Source: CAYYGL01 sp964471235
GTDB taxonomy: Bacteria; Calditrichota; Calditrichia; RBG-13-44-9; J075
DNA length: 11,761 bases
Direction: 5' to 3'
Assembly (NCBI GenBank): GCA_964471235.1
Contig: CAYYGL010000151.1
Location: 1 to 11,761 of the forward strand
The notes beneath the pieces are model-generated. The model had not been told where the DNA came from. It did no database searches and was given only the letters and a program-made list of their open reading frames with translations. Below are positions 7,701 through 11,761 of this stretch, in pieces (position 1 is the stretch's first letter; every line of letters starts with the position of its first letter). A program made the position numbers and the translations under genes.

Positions 7701-8214
7701 CGTCTTCGCTAATCCCCCCAATCAATGGTTCATTCAAGGAACCGGGGCGATCCAGGTTGTAATACCCGGGCAGGGGCATGGTGGCTAATTCATGGGTTTG
7801 ATCGGTTGAATTCTCACCCGGAATATTGTCCGAAATTATATGCAGGGTATCGCCGTTGGCGCCAATCACTTCCGCTCCGACATAAAAGAACGACCCCCAA
7901 ATATATTGGGAGAATTTCGGACCCTTGGGCCAGCCAATCCGAATATCATTGCCAATACCACCATAGGAAATGACCCCGGAGTTGGTTACAGGACCGGTGA
8001 CCAGGTTGCCGTCAACAATGGCAATCTGACGGAATTGTGCCAACCCTTCTTCCTGCACATTGCTCTTTTTGGTAAAGCGGGAATACCCCCGGGTATTATG
8101 CAAAGAACCCTGGAGGCGCCGCGGCGGATGATCCTCTTTATGGAACACCTGGGGATATAAAGAAAAACTAAAACTAATTGTAAGGAGGATGCTAATAAAT
8201 AAACTTCTTCTCAT
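4765..8214 (-). CDS. Large exported protein with Asp-rich repeats, Fn3-like region and FlgD/type IX-like C-terminal domain
   Basis: A 1149-residue protein of unknown function. It starts with a clear signal peptide (residues 1-22). Residues 170-205 and 390-455 are Asp/Asn/Gly-rich: the unit ED.N.NG..D occurs at 194-203, 420-429, 431-440 and 443-452, resembling EF-hand or thrombospondin type-3 calcium-binding loops. Residues about 605-745 (QPLLTAYADDHRVFLSWD ... AYYVYRSTDP ... TNGRTYFYAVASID) look like a fibronectin type III domain. The last 100 residues (VPDPYIAVSTLE ... CTVKIFTASGRLVRTL ... GVYFYVVDAPG ... TGKFAVIK) match the FlgD-Ig or type IX sorting-domain pattern. The protein is therefore probably secreted and surface-attached. 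The gene lies 75 nt downstream of the receptor and upstream of the PorV-like gene. Its start has only a weak Shine-Dalgarno (CGGAA), but this ATG gives the signal peptide in frame. No enzyme motif was recognised. Confidence 0.82.
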   Translation of the reverse strand: MRRSLFISILLTISFSFSLYPQVFHKEDHPPRRLQGSLHNTRGYSRFTKKSNVQEEGLAQFRQIAIVDGNLVTGPVTNSGVISYGGIGNDIRIGWPKGPKFSQYIWGSFFYVGAEVIGANGDTLHIISDNIPGENSTDQTHELATMPLPGYYNLDRPGSLNEPLIGGISEDVGKDGFPNTGDEGEGDGKLQPEEDFNGNGQLDLSMKNEVNWFAISSRKETWPEYWPVGTYPGDDRQPGENRPGVRAGRWNGEFGAFIRADQEIYYAMDDRENDEFEYYPFPGDTAGWPNGRRGLGIKIENRDYQWNARLAEDILICIYDISLYEGAQDLPKAVVGMYCDPDLGGSFTNDDAFFDEIDDITYSWNKLFISNEGLPLGYFGFAFLESPGLSFDGIDNDQDGLTDESQSNGIDDDGDWVPWEDTNMNGVWDNEDVNFNGTLDPGEDVNENGILDIEPLNDDLGSDGLGPQFLEYHGPDPDGTEANGQPDPGEPNFDQTDNDESDQVGLTSFFLRSTQANFGYGGRNDEHFWSVETLPGTFEIVPGYTTDISFTYGSGYIQFNDNERTHRYAIALLFGNDFDDILRNKRTMQEIYDKDYNFAKPPLQPLLTAYADDHRVFLSWDSRAERSRDPIYGKDFEAYYVYRSTDPTFNEIKTITDAFGNPLLFKPMAIFDKIDGLKGPHPVRIGSEIGGSSDLGITYNMGTDSGLEHNFVDTDVTNGRTYFYAVASIDQGYHPDFYPDISPKQNLLPISPTESPVNIQIDPLGRPISFDPNTAQVIPTEHSAGWQSPQLDDDGIEHVSGRGTGTISVAVYNPLLIKNGYRYRVEFDDDGSLEQFDTLNFTGKLNQMTIYSVTENSTVTVINDPHNNELTERYLADGFRVTMYTDTTGYDSARTGWTSGNSQLRPINLTNPAQDVMVPRDYEFRIMGIGADTSFNHRPANFQIWDVTDPDNQYKMSFLYIDNAPEFGVLDEGDIITIFNNPHDRKTLYRFKFDYPATVDTADWIAPREGDVLKIVTKKSFDRYDAFEFTMVGNSYSNEKAKNDLDNIYTVPDPYIAVSTLERKVFNPDEGRGDRRIDFVNLPRQCTVKIFTASGRLVRTLQHSATEKNRRLSWDLRTKDGLEIAHGVYFYVVDAPGIGTKTGKFAVIK

Positions 8215-8238
8215 TGTAAATTCCGTGTTAAGTGTTAC

Positions 8239-8266
8239 TTGATTGCCAATCGTCCGGATTGGTCAA
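8239..8266 (-). other. Stem-loop in the spacer between receptor and exported-protein genes
   Basis: CCAATC (8246-8251) pairs with GATTGG (8257-8262) across a five-nt loop. An outer pair TTGA (8239-8242) / TCAA (8263-8266) extends it across a three-nt bulge. The hairpin occupies the middle of the 75-nt spacer and lies 25 nt upstream of the next start codon, which has a weak ribosome binding site. No T-run follows on the minus strand. It may protect the upstream message from decay or modulate translation of the downstream gene. Confidence 0.5.
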
Positions 8267-8289
8267 TTACCCGGTAGTTAATTTGTAGG

Positions 8290-11211
8290 TTAAAATTTTA
8301 TTTCCAGTCCCATTTGAATTTTACGGGGGGGCGAAAAGAAGTCCGGATTGAGGTTGACTTCATCAAATGTAAAGAGACCTTCCTGATTGAGCAACTCTTC
8401 TGCCAGGGCGCGTTCTTCGGGTCTTATCGCAATTACATCTGCCCTGCCGGAAGTTGAAAAAACATCTTCATGATTCAAGTGATCAAAAAGGTTATCCACT
8501 TTCAGGAAAATGATGGCTTGTAAGCCCCGGAATTTAAAAAACTTTTTGGCTTTCAGGTCGATACTCCACTGAGTTGGTTTAAAGGCGGCATTCCGATATT
8601 CCCGGGGGTTCAGGTCAAAACGGTCCACAAATTGCACATTGAATGGTACCCCGCTTTCCAGGAAACCTACCAAGCCTACACTCCAACTGCCGGGATTGAG
8701 AAAATTGATATAGGCTTTGGCAGCATGGCGCTGGTCCCAGTCTAACGGCAATATCTTCCGCTCAGCAAAAACCTGAGATTCGCCACCAATCTGGGTGGAG
8801 ACGTTAATCAGTTCCAATGCCTCCGGGCTGGAGGAGCTGCCGTTGGCAAATGCCAGGGTGTAGTTTGCGCCGCCGTTCACCCGTCTCCCTCGTTTGGTGA
8901 ATCCCACTGAAATGCCCCGAGTATTACCGTAATCCCGGTTTACATAGCGGATATAAGTAACCCGATCCAGTGTGGTTTCCTGTTTAATTCCCAGTAAATT
9001 GCGGAAATCCTTATAGTAAGCGGTTATATCGACCGAAAGATTTTCGGTGATTGCCTGCTGTAAGCCAATCTCGTAAGCGATGGTTCGTTCCGGCTTGAGA
9101 TCGGCATTCCCCAATCGAATATTGTTTAGTTGTAACCGGGTAAACGTTACCAATGGGGCATTGAACATCCGCCGGAAACTGGGCATTTGAAAGAAATGCC
9201 CGTAAGAGGCATGAAACGCGCCATTGGAGGAGATAGGGAAGGAGATTCCCAGCCGGGGGCTAAGTTGTAATTTTACCGAGGCTTTTCTCAAATTAATATC
9301 TTTACCAAGGTTGGTGGATTCGGTTCGATAGTTGATGGGCACTTTGCTGTTGGGATTAAAAAGGTCTAAGCGAACCCCGGCATTTACGATGATATCTCCC
9401 AATTCCAGCTTATCCTGGAGATAGGTTGAAAATTCCAGCGGTTCGATGTTGTAATCCCGGAAGAGATTCACCTCGCTGTCGGCAGCGGTTACGAAACGGG
9501 TGGTATGAAAGGAATCTTCCCACTCCTGCCAATACACCTGCAGGGAATCCCAATATTGTTCATAGGTGAGCGGTTCGGGACCAAACGTCGTTGGGTCGGA
9601 GGGAAAGGCATTATTTCGCCATTCGGTCGATACCCGGAAGCCGCGTCCATAAACATTAATAAAATGCTTTTTCAGTTCAAAACCGGCTTTCAGGAAATTG
9701 TGCTTATCCACCTGCCAGTTGAAGTTTCCGGTAGCCAGGTACTGATTCCGGAAGCCTTTTCCCGGGGCGCCGGTGTAGAATCCGTCGGTTGTACCTAAAG
9801 AAAACCCGCTGGAAAAAGGGGAAAAGGTAGGATTTACCACCGGGATTATGCCTTCATCGGTCGGAAGAACAGCGACCTTGTTGTCTTTACGAAAAAAACG
9901 TTCCCCATCGTTATGCTGCCAGGAGAAATTTATTTCGTAAAAAAAGTTGTCGGAAGGAGAATGTTTTATTTTTAGAAATTGGGAGTATTCCCATTGCCGG
10001 GAAGTGCCGGAGCCATCCGGTTGATAGCGGCGGAATTGGTCGTCGCCGCGACCTAAAGGGTCGGGCGGACCAACGAATTGATCATAATTGCCAAACCCCT
10101 GGTAAATGATGGTAACCCGGGGATGAGGGCTGAAGATCAGTTTTGCATTCAGGGAACTGGAAGTGCCGGTGCGTAACGGTCCCCGGGAACGGTCACCGGT
10201 TGCCAGTGAATCCGGGATATGAATCACCCCTTCCGTCGATCCGTTACCATAAGTTTGTTCCCATCTTCGATAAGCCTCAATCCGCCAGCCGTCAATTAAA
10301 TTAAACCGCCGCTCATATCGGTCAAGGCTTTCCCAAATGTTATGCCGACCGGTTAAAACAAAACTCAACTTTTCGGAAATGATCGGTCCGGATAAGTTAA
10401 ATTGGATATCCTTCTCCGCCCAGGGATTAAAATCGGAAACCCCAAGAAACGGCTTGTCTTTGTTGCTCACCCATTCCCCTGTATAGGTCTGGATACTTCC
10501 GCTAAAGTTCTGACTGGGGCGTTTGGTTACGATATTGATGACCCCGGATTGCGCCTGCCCGTACTCGGCGTTAAACGTTCCGCTAATGACCTCTAATTCG
10601 GAGATCATATTGGTTTCCACATTCACATTGCTACCACCGCCCTGACTAAAAGGGTTGGTCACCGGCACTCCGTCAATCACATAGGCGACTTCCCGGGAGC
10701 GACCACCTCTAAAATGCAATTCTCCATTATTTTCCACAACCCCGGCTTGCAGTTCCAATATCTCGGAAACTTCTGTAACCGGCATTAACTGCACGGTCTC
10801 ACCGGAGACCACTGAGGCACTATGGGTACGGTCCAGTTCAATTGCCGGACGTTCCGCCTCGACCACCACTGTTTCCCCTTTCACCGCCTCCGGCATCATC
10901 TTGATATTTTGAGTCGTGGTACGGTCAATCCGAACCCGAACATTCTGGATGGTAACGGTTGCATAGCCAACGTAGTAAACCGTCAGGTTATACGTACCGG
11001 GAGGAACATTTAAAATGGTAAAAAATCCATCCTCATCCGTGGAGGCGCCTAATTGGGTTCCTTCCAAAACTATGTTTGCACCAACCAGCGGTTCTCCGGA
11101 TGTTTTGTTCTTAACCGAACCGATAATCTTACCGGTCGTGCCGGCATAAAGAAAAGAGAAGAGTATGCCTACCACCAGCAAGTGAACAAAATAATTGAAC
11201 CGTAACACCAT
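8290..11211 (-). CDS. TonB-dependent outer-membrane receptor with N-terminal carboxypeptidase-regulatory-like domain
   Basis: A 973-residue receptor for energised uptake across the outer membrane. A signal peptide (about residues 1-23) is followed by a CarboxypepD_reg-like domain (about 26-105: GKIIGSVKNKTSGEPLVGAN, DEDGFFTILNVPPGTYNLTV). Next come a TonB-box-like string ETVVVEA (113-119), a plug domain (about 125-232, with LHFRGGRSREVAYVIDGVPV and NAEYGQAQSGVINIVTK), and a C-terminal 22-strand-type barrel ending LEIKF with the terminal Phe expected for outer-membrane insertion. The substrate cannot be told from sequence. There is no SusD-like neighbour, so a SusCD glycan importer is unlikely; instead the downstream partner is a large exported protein. 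GGGGAAG (11217-11223) sits five nt before the ATG. It is probably the first gene of the transcript. Confidence 0.92.
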   Translation of the reverse strand: MVLRFNYFVHLLVVGILFSFLYAGTTGKIIGSVKNKTSGEPLVGANIVLEGTQLGASTDEDGFFTILNVPPGTYNLTVYYVGYATVTIQNVRVRIDRTTTQNIKMMPEAVKGETVVVEAERPAIELDRTHSASVVSGETVQLMPVTEVSEILELQAGVVENNGELHFRGGRSREVAYVIDGVPVTNPFSQGGGSNVNVETNMISELEVISGTFNAEYGQAQSGVINIVTKRPSQNFSGSIQTYTGEWVSNKDKPFLGVSDFNPWAEKDIQFNLSGPIISEKLSFVLTGRHNIWESLDRYERRFNLIDGWRIEAYRRWEQTYGNGSTEGVIHIPDSLATGDRSRGPLRTGTSSSLNAKLIFSPHPRVTIIYQGFGNYDQFVGPPDPLGRGDDQFRRYQPDGSGTSRQWEYSQFLKIKHSPSDNFFYEINFSWQHNDGERFFRKDNKVAVLPTDEGIIPVVNPTFSPFSSGFSLGTTDGFYTGAPGKGFRNQYLATGNFNWQVDKHNFLKAGFELKKHFINVYGRGFRVSTEWRNNAFPSDPTTFGPEPLTYEQYWDSLQVYWQEWEDSFHTTRFVTAADSEVNLFRDYNIEPLEFSTYLQDKLELGDIIVNAGVRLDLFNPNSKVPINYRTESTNLGKDINLRKASVKLQLSPRLGISFPISSNGAFHASYGHFFQMPSFRRMFNAPLVTFTRLQLNNIRLGNADLKPERTIAYEIGLQQAITENLSVDITAYYKDFRNLLGIKQETTLDRVTYIRYVNRDYGNTRGISVGFTKRGRRVNGGANYTLAFANGSSSSPEALELINVSTQIGGESQVFAERKILPLDWDQRHAAKAYINFLNPGSWSVGLVGFLESGVPFNVQFVDRFDLNPREYRNAAFKPTQWSIDLKAKKFFKFRGLQAIIFLKVDNLFDHLNHEDVFSTSGRADVIAIRPEERALAEELLNQEGLFTFDEVNLNPDFFSPPRKIQMGLEIKF

Positions 11212-11234
11212 ACCCGCTTCCCCATGTTATTGTT

Positions 11235-11264
11235 ATTAAAATGGATATCTGCTTAAGAAATCAA
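11235..11264 (-). promoter_or_regulatory. Candidate promoter close to the receptor gene
   Basis: On the minus strand, TTGATT (11259-11264) and TTTAAT (11235-11240) are separated by 18 nt. Transcription would begin near 11228, leaving a short leader of under 20 nt that still includes the GGGGAAG ribosome binding site. The perfect dyad at 11271-11299 lies directly upstream of the -35 hexamer, a position typical of an activator site. Confidence 0.4.
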
Positions 11265-11270
11265 AACAGG

Positions 11271-11299
11271 AATTTTCCGTTATGCATGTACGGAAAATT
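11271..11299. promoter_or_regulatory. 29-bp perfect dyad (10-bp arms), candidate operator
   Basis: AATTTTCCGT (11271-11280) and ACGGAAAATT (11290-11299) are exact inverted repeats around nine bases that contain the palindrome ATGCAT. The centre is about 74 nt upstream of the receptor start codon and about 57 nt upstream of the proposed transcription start. It could be a site for a dimeric regulator. If transcribed from further upstream it could fold as a hairpin, but the T-run that follows on the minus strand is interrupted, so a terminator is not favoured. Confidence 0.55.
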
Positions 11300-11372
11300 G
11301 TGGAATGAAATTCCAATGGAAAATTAGAATTTTAAATTGATTTTTCACGATCCTCAGCATCGCGTTTCGATA

Positions 11373-11400
11373 AATTCAATTTGTAGCGGAAGATTGAATT
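11373..11400. repeat. 28-bp inverted repeat with 8-bp arms
   Basis: AATTCAAT (11373-11380) and ATTGAATT (11393-11400) are exact inverted repeats with a 12-nt centre. The arms are AT-rich, so chance occurrence in this region is not negligible. It sits between the promoter-proximal dyad and the possible branched RNA fold. Confidence 0.35.
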
Positions 11401-11445
11401 ATTCCAGGTTCTGAGGGCAAGTAAAACCCTTTTGTTAGTAGATGT

Positions 11446-11567
11446 GATAACTCAGAAAATCCGGTTCTCTATAACTGTCTAATGGCTTGACAATCAATAC
11501 AAATAGACAGGCCTCTCAAAAATTTCAATAGAGTCGGATTGTGTGAGAGGTTGGAAATCGAGTTATC
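11446..11567 (-). promoter_or_regulatory. Possible three-way-junction RNA element in the receptor leader
   Basis: An 8-bp pair GATAACTC/GAGTTATC (11446-11453 with 11560-11567) encloses two hairpins separated by a single base. One has arms CTGTCTA/TAGACAG (11475-11481 with 11504-11510) plus an inner TTGA/TCAA (11487-11490 with 11494-11497). The other has arms CCTCTCA/TGAGAGG (11512-11518 with 11544-11550) plus an inner CAAT/ATTG (11526-11529 with 11538-11541). The enclosing helix can be extended by GAT/ATC beyond a small internal loop. It resembles no riboswitch class I recognise, and chance pairing is possible. Confidence 0.3.
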
Positions 11568-11593
11568 TATCCGGAATGAAACAGCATTTTCAA

Positions 11594-11599
11594 ATTATA
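11594..11599 (-). promoter_or_regulatory. Consensus TATAAT upstream of the possible leader fold
   Basis: A perfect TATAAT on the minus strand, followed by TTG. No recognisable -35 hexamer lies 17 nt upstream. Transcription would begin near 11587, about 20 nt before the enclosing helix at 11446-11567, giving a leader of about 375 nt. Confidence 0.25.
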
Positions 11600-11645
11600 T
11601 TTAAATGAAACAAAAGCTTTTTGATTACGTTATTCTAAGATTCGC

Positions 11646-11673
11646 AATTTACAAAATTTTTTTTAAAACGCAA
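11646..11673 (-). promoter_or_regulatory. Weak candidate distal promoter
   Basis: On the minus strand, TTGCGT (11668-11673) and TAAATT (11646-11651) are separated by a 16-nt A/T-tract. The -10 region TAAATTG also resembles the TAnnTTTG type of Bacteroidetes promoters, imperfectly. AT-rich sequence makes such matches easy by chance. Confidence 0.25.
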
Positions 11674-11730
11674 TAGAGTTTCTAATAATTTAAGTTACTT
11701 TTCGAGGGGCGCATGACAAATTGCATGTTA

Positions 11731-11761
11731 GAAGATTCCTCCAACGGAGCCACTTCGTGGC
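11731..11761. repeat. Partial palindromic intergenic element cut by the window edge
   Basis: GCCAC-TTC-GTGGC (11749-11761) is an exact hairpin that reaches the last base of the window. Bases 11734-11748 (GATTCCTCCAACGGA) would be the outer part of a longer left arm if the sequence continues with its complement. The string GAAGATTCCTCC resembles repeat families seen scattered in environmental genomes. It could be a REP-like element or the terminator of an upstream gene. Confidence 0.35.

Larger units (their letters stand above)
11212..11761. other. 550-nt non-coding region upstream of the receptor gene
   Basis: No credible reading frame is present. The region is AT-rich and unusually dense in inverted repeats: 11271-11299, 11301-11315 (TGGAAT-GAA-ATTCCA), 11320-11333 (AAAATT-AG-AATTTT), 11373-11400, 11475-11510, 11512-11550 and an enclosing pair at 11446-11453/11560-11567. 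Promoter-like sequences lie at 11235-11264, 11594-11599 and 11646-11673. The far edge holds part of a palindromic element. Confidence 0.55.

Noticed and set aside
8290..11211. SusC-type glycan importer
   Set aside because: The length and N-terminal domain would fit, but there is no SusD-like lipoprotein or glycoside hydrolase in the window, so a substrate class is not assigned.
3465..11323. 15-nt string AATTCCAATGGAAAA present both in the 3' end of the PorV-like gene (3465-3479) and upstream of the receptor (11309-11323)
   Set aside because: One copy is explained by coding sequence, the string is partly palindromic and AT-rich, and the flanks do not match; most likely coincidence.
11212..11761. 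Cobalamin or other known riboswitch before the receptor gene
   Set aside because: No recognisable conserved motif of a known class (such as a B12-box) was found on the minus strand; only an unnamed possible fold is reported.

Overview
The window holds five genes, all on the minus strand, so transcription runs from high to low coordinates: a TonB-dependent outer-membrane receptor (11211-8290), a 1149-residue exported protein with Asp/Asn-rich repeats and a FlgD-like/type IX-like C-terminal domain (8214-4765), a PorV/PorQ-family outer-membrane protein (4505-3453), a parvulin-like (PpiC/SurA-type) peptidyl-prolyl isomerase lipoprotein (3147-1516) and a PD40/TolB-like beta-propeller protein (1180-107). 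No RNA gene, transposase, CRISPR array or plasmid or phage gene was recognised.

The gene set points to a Gram-negative bacterium of the FCB group. PorV/PorQ-type proteins, receptors with an N-terminal carboxypeptidase-regulatory-like domain, and large secreted proteins ending in a 'sorting-like' beta-sandwich typically occur together there. The style fits Calditrichota, KSB1 or Ignavibacteria-like lineages better than classical Bacteroides, because there is no SusD partner and Shine-Dalgarno sequences are recognisable at several genes. This assignment is inference; there is no rRNA or marker gene in the window.

Layout from the transcriptional start side: 11761-11212 is a 550-nt AT-rich non-coding region full of inverted repeats. 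It includes a perfect 10-bp dyad next to a plausible sigma-70-like promoter and a possible three-way-junction RNA fold. The receptor is followed after 75 nt by the large exported protein; that spacer carries a stem-loop. A 259-nt spacer with another stem-loop leads to the PorV-like gene. A 305-nt spacer with short repeats leads to the isomerase, and a 335-nt spacer containing a candidate promoter leads to the beta-propeller gene.

Working model (inference): the receptor, the large exported protein and the PorV-like protein form a cell-envelope module for binding or importing a substrate and placing a large protein on the surface. PorV is known in type IX secretion as an outer-membrane partner that hands C-terminal-domain cargo to the cell surface, so the adjacent cargo-like protein and PorV paralogue may be a matched pair. 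The isomerase could assist folding of these outer-membrane proteins, and the propeller protein may be a periplasmic accessory. The long spacers suggest the last two genes may be separate transcription units.
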